A stretch of DNA of 64,000 bases from Glossina fuscipes (GCF_014805625.2 NW_023998415.1:18897135-18961134), one strand, 5' to 3'; counted from the first letter of the stretch, positions 23,341 through 36,372 are shown. Notes: generated by a model not told the origin, from the sequence alone. Translations and numbers: made by a program.

Positions 23341-23533
23341 GAATTGATGAGTACTTGAAAAATAAACAAATAAAAGTTGGAAGATATGGAGTTCCATTGA
23401 AGAGAGAGAACGAGAAAGAACGAGTGTAAATTAAATGTTATAGAATGTAATGAAGACGACCTATTTCCCTTACACTTGAACATCTCTTCGGTCTTAGTCT
23501 TCGGTATGTGTTTTCGCTTTTAGCAATTTAAGT

Positions 23534-23555
23534 AAAAAAAAAAAAAAAAAAAAAA
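23534..23555. repeat. Poly(A) tract
   Basis: Run of A directly before CAAGTAA of copy H. Confidence 0.95.
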
Positions 23556-23795
23556 CAAGTAAAAAAATATAACGGTCGGGTTATATGGGAAACGATAGGC
23601 AAAGTGGTCCGATCCGAACCATTTCAAATAGCGTGCATCGAAAACACGACCGTATATCGAGTTTCATTAAAATATCTCAAAAATTGCGACCTGTAGATTG
23701 GGTACAGCGCTGCATGGGCATATATCAGGCGGACAGACGAAGCGAATGCATCGGCATATCACGTACGCTATACCTCAAGTGGTGTAGAGTATGAT
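23553..23795 (-). repeat. Dispersed fly repeat, copy H
   Basis: Begins AAACAAGTAA, the complement of the copy G terminus. It then has ACGGTCGGGTTATATGGG, TTTCATTAAAATATCTC, ATTGCGACCTGTAGATTG and GGCGGACAGACG. The middle block is nearly the same as in copy I (TTTCGTCAAAATATCTC, TTGCGGCTTGTAGATTG). It faces copy G, with their AACAAGTAA ends about 210 bases apart. Confidence 0.75.
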
Positions 23796-23799
23796 CATA

Positions 23800-24166
23800 A
23801 ACATTAAATATATATTTATATTTTATATATAATTTTACACATACACATATATCTGATGTTTAGAATGTATTAAAAATATGAGTTTAAGAATGTACTTCGT
23901 TGACATAACGTTTTTGCACGTGAGCAAGTATTTTTATTTTTTAATAAATATTTATTTAAAAAAAAAGGCAAATTATTTTCGTCTTCTCTTGAAAGAGAGA
24001 GAGAGAGAGAGAGAGACTTTCAAAACAAAATATATAAAATATTTTTCACAAGATTTCACTTTTTAAATATATTGAATAAAATATTCCACTCTTCGCTTGA
24101 AGTGGTGGCATCGTTGGTATTAGTATACTTACTTATGTATGATTACGAGCTTTGAGTTGCTAGGAG

Positions 24167-24200
<34 letters not shown>

Positions 24201-24773
24201 GAAAATAATTTATCAAATGAAACTTTTGTTGTATAAAAGAAATGAAATATTATTCACGTTCTATAACAAACATAGACAAGTCAGAGAAGAATTAAAGCAA
24301 ACACAATAAAACAGATTAAAGAACTCTCTGCAGACTGCAGCCATACCACATACTTATAGGAACAAAGAGAAACAAATACTTGGATTGTCTAACGTGAGGA
24401 TAATTTTCGCCGACAAAATATTCCGCCAAAAAATGCAAAAAATACAATATTCTTTTCTTTTTCTTTTTTGTTGTTTTTATTCCCAAATTTCATATACATA
24501 CATAAGGATAACTTATTCCTTTACGGTTAGCAAGGAATACAACAAATCATTGTTGCCATTAAAACCATTTGTCAAAGTAAATTTGTAAACAAAAGCTTAT
24601 TCGTTAAAAAACAGAGCTATGTATGTATGATGTAAGATAGCCAAACATAAAATGAGCTAAATTTTGTTTTCTTTCTTTTTCTTTTAATTCGACGAAGAAA
24701 AAACGCTTACACTCTGCGCTGTCAGTTTAGGCCCAGAAGTGCAACAAACGACAAAAACTATTAATAATAAATG

Positions 24774-24807
<34 letters not shown>

Positions 24808-27150
24808 TAAAAAATGAAAAAAAAAAAAAAACAAAATGTCATAGTTGCCTTAAGCGCGAACCTTAAATACTCATTATCTGAATTTTGCAACAATTCATCT
24901 ATTGTTAGCGTTTGAATTTAATGCCAATGCTTTTTAAAAGCACATTCTATGTATATGATCATCCGCTTCGCATATCACGGACAGGGAAAAGTTTCAAATT
25001 GAAAAAAAAAAAAAAATTATTATAATAATAATAATAAGAATAAGAATGACAACAATAATATCGCATATTACTTGGCCACATATTCCACCTGAAAACAAAT
25101 GGACAAACTGGTATGTGTCGCAAATAGAATCAACGAATGTTTACATCGTCGGGTTTGGCGGTGTGAAAAACTTCAAAGGTGACATCAAACACGCGTGATC
25201 ACGTATCGTATAAAAGTGAATTGATTGATTTTAGAGTTGTATCCTTCGTTGACTTATCGTAGGTATTAAACACTTTAGTAAAGCGTGCTTCTTAAAATGC
25301 CCCATCTATAGATAACTAACTATATATGAGTAGTAGTGTTTGAATGTGTTTTTTTTTTTTTTTGTTTTTTTCATTTTTTTTCATTTTTTTAAATTTTGTG
25401 TGTAAATATACCTTGACGATGCTTGAATTCTTAATCAGAAGTTTATTCAGTTGCTTTTAGCGCTTAAAGTCCGTTAAACAATTATATATATATATATTAT
25501 AAGCCTGGGATTGCGAATGTGTTAGTATTCGTTTTATATTTTATTTTATGGGAAATTTCAAATATTTCATTGTTAGACAGACATTTCACACTTTTGCTTG
25601 GATTACGCTTTAACGCTATTCTGAATTATTTATTTGCACTTGCAATTTAACTTTCAGTTTAAAGTTGCCATTGTTGTTGCTGTTAGTCCTTTTCTATTTT
25701 TATTTTTATTTTTATTTTTGGCAAAAGTGATTGTCGACACACAAGAGCAAGCGCGGAATAAGTTTTCCGTTGAAAGTGAATAATTCCAAAGATAATGTGA
25801 CAAGACAAGACTCACTGAATCAGTCTTAAGTTTTCAAATGACTATTATGGCAAGAGAAAGAAAGGGTTGTTGCAACATTTGTGTGTTTGTGTCTATGTAC
25901 TTTTGTGCTTTTTGTTTTTGTTTTTTTTTTTGTTTTTTCCTTTTAGTTTTTTGCAGAATAACTGAAGACAACGGTCTACAAATTTAATTTAAAAAATGAA
26001 AAGTTGCATCAATGACTTTCGTTAATTTCGTGCATATCTATAGATACGCGCCTGTCAGTGTGTGCATAAACTAGTGGCATTGAAAAATAAGTTTTCAACA
26101 GCAACTTTTTAAATCTCATTAAATATTTCGCGGCATTCAAAGTTTGACTAAAAATTGCTCTCTTAGGATCAAAAGGAGCGAAAGATTTATTTCAGTTTCG
26201 TTTAAGTGAAATAAATTAATCTATCCGCGCAAGTGGAAGTTGCATGTACTTACAATTATTCGTGGCGAATTCCACTCACAGATTTATCGAATTGTCTTAG
26301 AACATCTTAGAACAGGCATCTTATTTTTGTTTTAGAAAGCCCTTGTTGAATAACGCATAAATGGACTTTGAAAAGTTAAATTCGATAAAAAATTTTATGA
26401 AGAAATTCCCAAAATGAAATTTAAAAAAAAAATAAAAAAAAATCCAATCACAAAAGATTGAAAGAATAATATACTGATCGACTCTTTAATTTAATATAAT
26501 TTCTGAACTAAATGATCTTTCCTTAAATGACTAGTCCCCCGGGATCATATACAATGCTTCTGCAAGAAAATCTTTGAGTCCACTCATACGTATGCAATGA
26601 AAAGGAATTCAATTTTTGCAAGTGCATATCAAAAAAAAAATGTACTAAATCTAACCAAAGATGAATGGGAATAATTTTTTGTGTACCGTTATGAGTTCAC
26701 GCTAAAGCTCGTTTGCCATTATAATAATGTTTACATCGCTGTTTCAGCCGTGTACCAAGAAAAGCGGACGCGAACTGAGGATAACCTGCCAGCGAATACT
26801 GCAATAATCGTCAGATAGAGCTTCACTTCGCTATATTAAAGTAATTAAGTATAATTATACTAACTACGAAGACTGTATGCTTTCTCTTATGAACCAAAAA
26901 AGAAGTATTTTTGTTTTTAGCGTCAAGCGTCATTTTCATTCATTCATTTGTACGCATATTATTGAATACATTTTGATATATTAAGCATCTTTTAATAAAT
27001 GTTGGGGGCCTATGCCGTTTGCATGTTTACTACAGTTAACGGAGTGTATTGAGTAAAATTTCTTTGTTCTCTGTTTCGAGTTTGTGCTTACAAACTTTAT
27101 TTATAAACTTGGTTAAAAAGTATATAAGCCCAGTTTCGGCAAACAGTAAC
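23800..27150. other. Non-coding; homopolymer-rich
   Basis: Holds a GA run (23994-24016), poly(A) at 24170-24198 and 24774-24800 (the latter repeated in part at 24802-24831), A-rich/TAA units near 25003-25040, TTTTTA units near 25697-25720 and a 14-base palindrome AGTATAATTATACT near 26849. No gene recognised. Confidence 0.65.
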
Positions 27151-27155
27151 TCTAT

Positions 27156-27158
27156 GCC

Positions 27159-27196
<38 letters not shown>

Positions 27197-27197
27197 T
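27156..27197. repeat. (CAAG)n tandem repeat
   Basis: About ten AAGC units; a minus-strand frame over it reads LACLLACLLA. Confidence 0.95.
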
Positions 27198-27680
27198 TAA
27201 ATAACCAAATTGCTTCATTTCGAATAACGTGGTATCAAGTTCTTGTATTCTTGCCTGCCATCTCTCATTTAAACTTTCAAGATTTTCATTTAAATAACTC
27301 AAAAATTAACTAACCTTTTTAAATACCGCATTAATTTACATTGAATCACGGCCTTCTCGGCCAATTGCCGCTCTCATCTTCTAAGTTGCATTTCGCAGAA
27401 TGGTGTTCTGTTTGTTTTTGTTTTGATGTCTAAAACTACTAAATGCGATCAAGAAAGCAATAAATTGTTTAAGCAGTCAAGTGCAACTTGCGATGCATGC
27501 CTTTGGGGAGATGGAGAATGAAGTTGCTGAGAAATGTGATGCACACATTGAAGCACACGCACAATAGCACAACTACATACATATACACAGAGATATAAAT
27601 ATATGTAATATATATATATATATGTAATATACATATAGCACGCACAATATCCGCCAAATATTTCTCACAGACATTAAGCG

Positions 27681-27733
27681 AACCAGCCAGCCAGCCAGCC
27701 AGCCAGCCAACCAGCCAACCAGCCAGCCAACCA
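27681..27733. repeat. (CCAG)n tandem repeat
   Basis: About twelve CCAG/CCAA units; a minus-strand frame reads GWLAGWLVGWLAG, an artefact of the repeat. Confidence 0.95.
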
Positions 27734-27739
27734 ATAAGT

Positions 27740-29495
27740 TTTCTGAATTTTTCAGGAAAAAGGAGGCGGCTGTTGTGTGTACATGTAAGAAGGAATATGC
27801 TCAAGAAGGAAAGAGAAAAATGAAATGAAAAAGAGAGAGTGAATGCAGGAAATGGCTAAAAAGCTTTCCTTTGCCAGCCAGTCAACCTACTTGAGAAGTT
27901 GCAATTTCGTTCTGTTTTTTTCCTTCAAATTTCTGATTCTTTACTTTTTTGTTATCCTCGCCTTCGCTCAGCTAACATTTACATTTTTCAACTTTATCTG
28001 TTGACTGAACCCAGATGCAAGTGTCTGGCGTGTCAGGATAAATGAATAGAAAAAAAAAAACAACTAAAAACGGCATAGTATGTATTTGTTGGAGCGAATC
28101 GTGGATACCCATCAACTATATCTCAATATTGGTTAATTTAAATGAATGCATTTTTTGATTTTAACTAGCGATCCACGTTTGGCTGCTTAACGTGAGTTAA
28201 CAATTTACGATACGTGGAGTTAGAATAATAAAAAAGAGAAAAAAAAAAATTATTATTTTTTTTTTTAAATTTTACTTTCTCTACTTTAACATGGAGTCAG
28301 TCACATTACATGCAGTTCTCTTTCACTGTAACTAATCATTTCAGCTGGGAGGTAAGAAGTAATGCAGAAGCGATGTTGCCGGGGATGAGGCATAACGACA
28401 ATTTAAGCTTTTTTACCCAAGTATAGCAATAACTGATAGTGCTAATGATAGTGCAGTGCAGTGATCGGAGCTATTTGCGCAGAGCGCTACAAACGTGAAA
28501 ACCAAGTTAGCGTATCGTATCGTACGGAAGGCAATATGAAACGCAAGTAGAAAGTCTTCCACTGCTAGAATGTATTTTGTATGCAATAGATTTTCTTATG
28601 TGTGTTTAGTGTGGCATTTAAAAGGAATTCTGTTATGTTGTTACATATCCATTAAGGTCAGATACTGGCTCCTTGTTGTTAGTTGCTATTGAATGGTTTC
28701 GTTTTAATAGCATTGCGTGAAATGTTGATTTTCTTTCTTGCTTTCTTTCTTTTCCATTTTTTTGTTTTTTTTGTTTTTTTTTTTTTTGTTTTTTTGCTTT
28801 TATCATCAAGGTAAATATATATTTTCACACATACAACCAATATATATATATATATATATATAGAGTTATATGCGCTAACTTTCGGTTAATACTTACCGCC
28901 AACGGATAAAGTTACGTTAGTTTTATCAATACGTTTGTAATATACAATAATTCACCCTACAGATCGGCTAATGTGTACTTTTTTTTCATGCTTTTGTGTC
29001 TTGACATTGAATTGATTCATTATTTAAGTTAGTCGCTTGGCTGAGAGTCCATCGATATTTGTGTTATTAGAATTCGTAAAGTTTAAGGAATTGAGACATA
29101 TCCGTTTTCATATATTTTAAAATCGTTTCATTTTAGACGGATTTAACACAAAGACTATATCGCTACATGGGCCTATGGGTTCTCTTGCAATTAGCAATAA
29201 ATCGAATATTCATTATGTTATGATCAATTTTCTTCACGTATGCTTTTGCAAATCTTGTTAATGCTCCGGCATACTACGTTAAGTATAGATATTACGAAGC
29301 GAAGAATATGAATATTACTAGTAGAGTATGTTATGTTATTTTAAAGGTATTTTAAAATGTATTTGGGTACGTTAGGCCATGGGTCATATTATGTCATATT
29401 AATCGAGCTTATATATATTAACGATTTTGTGTACAATGGCCGATCCTAAAGCTATCGATTGTAGGGAATAACCGTTTATAGCATTTAACTTGCAC
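27740..29495. other. Non-coding; nothing recognised
   Basis: T runs at 28745-28800 and TA units at 28845-28862. The GC-richer 28370-28550 stretch has no frame of note. Confidence 0.65.
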
Positions 29496-29500
29496 GCCTT

Positions 29501-29530
29501 ACACCGTAGAGTATAATAGCTCTACGGTGT
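29501..29530. other. Perfect 11-bp inverted repeat
   Basis: ACACCGTAGAG (29501-29511) and CTCTACGGTGT (29520-29530) flank an eight-base AT loop. It has no T run after it and is not a bacterial-type terminator; it is an isolated hairpin. Confidence 0.85.
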
Positions 29531-29534
29531 TATA

Positions 29535-30410
29535 TATATATAGCATTAAAGAGAAAAAAAAGCGGATCGATAGTAAGTGTTAATCGCTTCGGTCTAAGCT
29601 GAATATAATGCTTTTCTCGTATTCGTTTGATTCTTTACCGTAATATTGATAGAGTTACTAAATGCACAGAAATGTAGAGAAATCTTTTCGTTTCAATATA
29701 TTTCCGGCAATTTTAACATTTTCAATGTGTTCAAGCATATGCTTGCAATTTTACTTTATATGTGTGTGTAACTACCTATCTATAGACACTTTAGTATATA
29801 TCCCTTTGCGGATGCACTAGTGCTAATTTATGCACAATCGAACAAACTTTTCAACAATTTGAAAATTTACAATATCCTCGTATAGCATCTTCCCACAAGC
29901 ACTTATTGTATTGCTGTGAAGTTGTTATATGCTCTATATTTCAGTACACATTTCACTACATTTTCCATATGTATATGTGTGTAACTAATCTATCTGTATA
30001 TATATATATATATATATAAATGCGGTCCGGTGTGTGTAGAACAGAGAATCGCATATTGTGCTTTCAAAAAGCAATATATTTTCAAGATTTCTCAATTTTA
30101 GTTGTTTTCAACTTATTTCTATACGTCACGATAACCTCTTGAAAATCGTACATGTTTCAATTTATTGCTAAAATCGTTTGTGATGCGCAATTGTATGCCA
30201 AACGTTGTATAAATTCTAAATCATTTTTACGGTAATGTGGTCGCTGTTTAAGTGTGTCTTTCAGTTATTGAAAGTCGTGAAGCACTTAAATGCATTTCAA
30301 ATTCACGTAGTCAACACGTATAATACATTGTACGCATTGTACATTTATGCAAAGAAGGAAAATTAATTTTCTTATTTAAAATCATTTACGTTAAATTGAT
30401 ACAATTAAAG
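29535..30410. other. Non-coding; nothing recognised
   Basis: AT-rich; TA run at 29998-30018. Confidence 0.65.
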
Positions 30411-30416
30411 AAACTA

Positions 30417-30800
30417 CAGTGGCCCACGTCCCACCATTAAATACCGTACACCATGCTATAGCTATTCATATAGCGATTTTTCACGTTAAGGCAGTATATG
30501 ACAAAGTGAACCGACACGAGTCATGTTTAGTAAGGTTCATCCATGGGCCAAAATACGTTAGTGTACGAAATTTCGTCAAAATATCTCAAAAACTTGCGGC
30601 TTGTAGATTGAACGCAAGAAAATAGGACCAACGGACGCACAAATGGGCAGACGGACATACAGACATACTTCAATCATATCTGAAAGTGATTTTAAATCGA
30701 TTAGCGAAATAAAAGGTGAGTCTATCTCAATTCCTTCCGGGTGTTAAATGCATCTGCACAACCTGAACGTACCTATATACGTTATTCCTTATATCCTATT
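30417..30800 (-). repeat. Dispersed fly repeat, copy I
   Basis: AGTGGCCCACGTCCCACC, ATTAAATACCGTACACCA, TTTTTCACGTTAAGGCAG, CAAAATATCTCAAAAAC, TTGCGGCTTGTAGATTG, GGCAGACGGACATACAGAC, AATCGATTAGCG and CCTTCCGGGTGTTAAATGC appear in order. Read on the minus strand it follows the block order of copies F and G, with TTAACACCCGGAAGG for the CACCCAGAA block. The plus frame at 30419-30625 is non-coding repeat. Confidence 0.8.
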
Positions 30801-30804
30801 AATA

Positions 30805-32251
30805 ATAGTTTATAATGTGTAAATCTATATATTTACAAATATATATATATATATATATATATACATGTTTTTAGAGTTCGTCATAAAAAGGGTGAATTCT
30901 TGCTTCATCGAGTATATGATAAACATTTTAGATTTTATTTACCTCAAAAACATTGTTTTCCGATAACATTGATTCAGATAATAGATGTGTTTCAGAATTC
31001 AGAATAAAACGAACTAAAGTAATTTAAGGGTCACATGAGTAACTTTTACTTTATTAGAATACACTGTTCACCTCAAAGTCTACAGCAGGCATACTAAATC
31101 AAACATTATACCAACTTTCGCCTATCTATTCCTTTTAGTTTCCTAAGTGGTAGTTGCATGAATAGAATGCGGCGTCTCTTTAATTTTCGCTGTAACACGA
31201 ACGTTATGTAAATCGAACTTCTAGGCAACGGGAATATTCTTTCTGAGAGATCGGGGGACTAGAATTGTTGATCAGACATTACAATAAAACCATTTTCCAA
31301 GCTGTCCTTTAATTTTAGCGGGCTACGAGTGTGACAGCTGGTGAATTCATTTGCTGTGAAAATTTGCATATACTTGGACTTTATCCCCCACAAACGGAAG
31401 TTTTATATATTGTACGAGTGTTATGCATAATCTGTGAACATGCAGGATATGGGATAGTGAGGACCGCCATGTTATAAGCATGCGTGGATCTCTATATTAT
31501 GGTCATATAAAAGGATGGCCATGCTATAGTAAAAGACATGAGTGGCATAAGATGTTCATGTTAAAGATGAAAGGAAAACATAATTTAATGCTGGGAATTT
31601 CATCTTCGCACTTTCTAAGCGAAGCAATTCGCGCTTTGCGCAATATATGTTTCGCGAGTTCTCGCGTTGTTTCTTGCTTGTTTCTTGTTTTCTTGAACTG
31701 ATAGAAATGCCGAAGTAAATTAAATGAGCGGCAAACTGCCTTGATTGAAACAGCTCTTGTATCCTATGCTATTATTATTAAATTGAATGCTTTTGAATAA
31801 ATTTTTGAATGATTAAAAGATGTCACTTATGTAATAATATATATAATTAGAAGCAATGCTTATGTTGGTACAAAATTAAAATAGGGTTAAATAAAATAAT
31901 TGCTTATACCAATGATATAAAGTGAAAATGCTTACGTTAATAACATAACATAAACCAGGTTTAAGTATAATTATACTAAAATTAAGTCCGTATATTAAAT
32001 ACATTACAAATACACTAAAGGTGAACATATTGAACGATCTTGAATTGAAACCTTTCTAACGTAAAGGAGCAACGATCTCTCTTAACATCAGCGAAGCACC
32101 AGCAAATTCTGGTTTCGACGGGGCAAATTTCCCGATAGCACTTTTTAAGTTAGCACTGGGCGTACCACTGTGACATGTTAGCAAAAAGTGTTTTTTCAAT
32201 CAATTGCTCTGAACTAGAAGCAAAGGTAATCGAATAATATTATAATAGTCG

Positions 32252-32282
<31 letters not shown>

Positions 32283-32405
32283 GTAACTATTAGATGACAA
32301 CATTGCAGTCATTCTCGCGAGCCATATTTAATTTGAACGGTTCTGCGACCTACACGTTTTACTGTTGCAAACTCTGAAAATAAAAAATGCGTAAAAGTGC
32401 GTAAA
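30805..32405. other. Non-coding; nothing recognised
   Basis: TA runs at 30838-30862 and 32247-32273. The 73-codon frame at 31480-31701 has no motif. Confidence 0.65.
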
Positions 32406-32411
32406 AGTGCG

Positions 32412-32805
32412 TGTGCTGCTACACTCGCCGAGGGAAGAATCGCGTAGTTTACATTTTACATGCAGCGAAATGGCAAGAAATTATTTAATTGAAAACCTTC
32501 AAGACGCTCTCCGTCTCATGTTCATTTCACACTAGTGCTCGTCCCATGTGAGCCACACTATCGTATAGTCGTTTGGAAATTCTTTTATGTGTATATAAAT
32601 AGTTTCTAGTCTTCGTCTGCTAGTGAAGTTAAAAGACAGTCGGCAAGAAAGTGCATTGTAAATTCTCAGTAGACTTTGTTCTGTCGTAAGCACCCTTTTC
32701 GGAGAGTCTTGGCAAAGGCCTGAGGTTTAATGGGAAAAATTTTTGTTTCAGGTAAACAACATTTCTTCAATAAAAGCAAATAAATTTCTGCAAAATACAC
32801 AGCAT
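32412..32805 (+). promoter_or_regulatory. TATA promoter block, possible solo LTR
   Basis: TATATAAATAG (32592-32602) is a strong TATA box followed by mixed-composition DNA rather than more TA repeat. A start about 30 bases on would fall near 32622. Downstream lie ATG (32730), TTTTTGTTTCAGGTAAAC with a splice-like CAG/GT boundary at 32751/32752, and AATAAA (32769-32774). Two readings fit: a short transcript with a 22-base coding piece and donor site, or an LTR with promoter and poly(A) signal (the block can be bounded by TGCTG and CAGCA). No coding sequence, primer-binding site or second LTR was found, and the flanking duplication is not clear. Confidence 0.3.
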
Positions 32806-33357
32806 TGTTTTTATCTTTTGCTTCTCAATTTGTATGTATGTATGCGCATAAGCTGACAATGAAATGTTGTTATTTATTTCTGGATTGATTTAAATATGAT
32901 TAGCTATTAGGCCTAAAGTCTATCCAATGATGTGAACGCAAAAATCGGTATAAAATTTTTCATATTAGCTTTCCTACAAGCTACCTACACAAGTTATATA
33001 CACATAAATGAGTGTGCCCATAACGCCGATAAACAGGTGAGGTAATATCGAGGGTTGAATATGTTATAATGTTTACTTACGTATTGCAGCAGATAGCGAT
33101 CTGAAATTTAAAGTACGTAGCCAAGAGGACTGTATATGAAAGTTCATTGTATAACTATAAGCAGATCGACGCGTAAGGAGAGAGATCGATAATTAATAGT
33201 CCTTACAAGAGGTAGATATTTTGCTTATTTGTATCTAACTACTTGTAAAATCGTTGTATGTTTATTTGTTTGGTTGCATGTATACTCTCCCCACATCTAA
33301 TAAAAGGCATATGCTTTGCACGCGCCAGCATGCAGTTTATTTATATACACATGTTTG

Positions 33358-33406
33358 CATACATATATACATACATATATACATACATACATACATACAT
33401 ACATAC
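33358..33406. repeat. (ACAT)n microsatellite
   Basis: ACAT units with TA interruptions. Confidence 0.95.
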
Positions 33407-33630
33407 CCATTCAGTTCAGTTTGAAAAAACTCACACACAAACATATGAAAGCTTTTGATTTTTGGTACATTATTTTTGCGTTAACCGCACACACATAGTT
33501 GACTACAGCAAGTTTGTGTTCGGCCAACAATCAGTTTTAACTATATTCTAATGGATATTCAAATATGGTCGGAATAGCAAAAAAAATGAAAAAAACACTC
33601 TCTTTAAATGTGTTTGCGTTTACATAACTG

Positions 33631-33631
33631 C

Positions 33632-33686
<55 letters not shown>
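33631..33686. repeat. (GT)n(AT)n microsatellite
   Basis: Compound GT then AT array. Confidence 0.95.
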
Positions 33687-33688
<2 letters not shown>

Positions 33689-33873
33689 TTTTTGCGTCTG
33701 CTGTCGTACATAAATTGAATTCAAATTGGTTTTGCGGTAGTAAGAGAGTATCTAAATATCTTTAAAGCGAGATTTTAGCTGGCATTTGCGGATATGTCCT
33801 CTCTGTGGACTTTGGTGTTTGCGTTTTAACCTAAATAGTAAAGCAAACACAGCCAACTTTCAAAGTATATTGC

Positions 33874-33908
33874 ACTTACTTACTTACTTAGTTACTTACT
33901 TACTTACC
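33874..33908. repeat. (TTAC)n tandem repeat
   Basis: Eight TTAC units, one altered to TTAG. Confidence 0.95.
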
Positions 33909-34287
33909 GACAACGACTTTACGTCTCTTTGTGTCTCTAAACCGTAAAATTGCGTTTGTTATATTACGTGTGTGTTTTCGCATATGAATATAGATTTTTA
34001 ATTTGTAAACATATTTTCATTTGGATGTGTATGCGAGTTGTGCGAGAAAGTTTTTATTTTTTCTCCAAATTTTGTGTGCTATTTTACCGGAAACGGAAGA
34101 CATCGCTGCATCAGATGAAAAAACTTCTCTTCTTTTTCGCTAAACTCCGTCTTACTCTCCAAGCCACCAAATACTTTTAAAAAGAAAACATGGAAATCAA
34201 ATGGCGCCCGATGGCTTGTTTTTCTTTACGCTGCTGAAAATGTGTGCATTCGTGTGCGTATAAAGGCTGCTTCACTTTGATTTTTAT

Positions 34288-34358
34288 ATATATTGGATGT
34301 ATATATATATATATATGTGTGTGTGTGGTCTTTTTTTTTTTTTTTTTTTTTTTTTTTT
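34288..34358. repeat. (AT)n(GT)n and 28-T tract
   Basis: Compound microsatellite followed by a long T run (34331-34358). Confidence 0.95.
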
Positions 34359-36324
34359 CTTTCATTATCTCATGCCATTTAAACACATACTTTGAAGCTT
34401 ATATTGGATTTTTTAATTTTATTATTATTAAAAGTATCTATATGTGTATACAAATAAATACTCTCCTCCTGAATATATATTTTTGAAGGGAAACTTCAGC
34501 TATGCTTAGAGTTTCGTAACAGAAAAATAAATAAATAAAATTTGTTTTCAATTTCCCTTTGATTTGTGTGGTCTTACGCATAATTTATTGATATTTTTTT
34601 ACCCGAATGCCATGGGTGGAAAACACTACACCTTTCCTCTTAGCCGTCAAAATTACTTTATAAAGTAATATGCAATGTACTGCGAATTTGAGAAAGCCGT
34701 AACGTATTTTTATTGTGCGAATTTCCTTTAAATGAATGCTTGGTTATACGAGGCCCTGGGTGGTGGCATCTTATCTTCGATAAATTTTCCGACCACAAAC
34801 CCTCGCCCAAGCTAGACACCTAGTTACGTGCACTTGTACATAGTTATCGCTCCTCTTATCTTATGAAAATGTTATGACGTTCGGTTGTTAGCGTATGTGT
34901 GTATCAAAGACCGCGATAACCAGCATTAATTGACGCTATTGTACATATAAATTTGAAAACTGTGATAATATCCTCTGGGGAGCTATAACAAACGTATTGG
35001 CATTTTTTTCTCATGTGTCCAAAAGAAGTATGCATCACCTATATTGAAAATTTTTCCTTTCGCACGTTTGTTTTCCTATTCCTGATTGCTGAGTACGCGG
35101 ACAAACAGTTGAGAGTGGACGTAAAAAAACTCTCAAACGTCTGTGTAATAATTACCGTAAAATCAAAACCTAATAACTTGAAGTTGTGAACGTATTCTAT
35201 ATGTAGAGATGAATTCGATTGATGCATTGACATTTTGACACGTTGCAGGAAAACTTGTGTTAGGCCTGTCTTTAATTTAGGCCAACCAACGCCAAGGCCA
35301 TCGATGAATAATTGATACCAGATTTAATTATTTGCTTAATGATTTTTCATCGAAATTTGAATACCAGAAATTGTTTGCAGCGAGAAGAGTTCATATTTAA
35401 TTTAGATTAAAAATTTTCAATTCAATTTGTTTATAGTAAGTATATGATCTTGCTTTTCTAAACGTATTGGCAACTCTAACCATTCTCTACATGTGTCGTT
35501 GGCTTATTACGCGTGTTAATTGCCTTAAGCCTCAGTCGGTTCGCATTTCGCTCGGTTGAATTTGTAAATTATCTTAATTTAAGGTTAGTAAATTTCAGTA
35601 AAACGTTTAAAACACATTGAATTTTATTGCATTACAAGTTTTTTGTGTTTTTGTGTGTTTGTATGATATCAATTTGTTAAGTATACTTTTAATATTATAA
35701 AAAAGGGAAATTTAAATAAAATTCAAGGAAAAATTTTCACCAGTTGATGTTTGCTTTGAAAAAGGGGAAAGAAAGTCCATAAAGAGTGGGTGAGAGGGGA
35801 AGAAAAGAAGACGGGCGGTGACGTTAAATAATTGTTCGGTATTTAAAAGAGAAGTAGAGAATTCCAGTGATAGAAAACACACTTTATCGTCATAGTGATG
35901 CAAAGATTTAAATAAGAGAATAAAAATTAAGAAAATTTATTATTTTATAGGAGCATAGGGATAAGTATGTTCGTCCTTAACGTTAATCACGCTCATACTT
36001 TCGTACACAAACGCTCGCACTTTAAATTAAGTTGCAAGTGACAAGCTTCACATATATCTTTGCACAATATCTTTGCAAGGACATATGAAAATATTGTACA
36101 ACTGTTCAAATGCTTGCATAAGGTTAGTTTCACACTGACTGGCAAGTTATTAACGTGTTCCGAAAGTCATTTCCGTTACTGCCTTCAACAGAGCACTTAA
36201 TCGTATTTCTTCCTCGTAGCCAAGTCGCTTACACTTACCTCGTATTGCCATCATATATTTAGACAGCAGATATAGTAGGGCGCGTTTTTGAAAAGGGCCG
36301 CTTGATGCTGTGCAGTAGCTCTCG

Positions 36325-36372
36325 TTTGATAAATTATCAAACAGGGATTTATTCCCGGTATTTATTCCCGGT
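36325..36372. repeat. 17-bp palindrome plus 13-bp tandem duplication
   Basis: TTTGATAA/TTATCAAA around one base (36325-36341) is followed by two exact copies of ATTTATTCCCGGT (36347-36359, 36360-36372), just upstream of the mariner fossil. Confidence 0.85.

Larger units (their letters stand above)
32810..36320. other. Non-coding; several microsatellites
   Basis: Holds the arrays listed separately (33358-33908, 34288-34358). Frames at 33950-34180, 35039-35233 and 35712-35903 have no supportable homology. Confidence 0.65.

Noticed and set aside
27156..27733. Tetranucleotide arrays as a CRISPR-like or satellite array
   Set aside because: Simple 4-bp repeats without spacers; this is eukaryotic DNA.
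27469..27804. 111-codon minus-strand frame with GWLAGWLVGWLAG
   Set aside because: Produced by the CCAG tandem repeat.
35039..35233. Minus-strand frame with FKLLGFDF, similar to an RT thumb motif
   Set aside because: Only a few residues match, and the following conserved blocks are missing.
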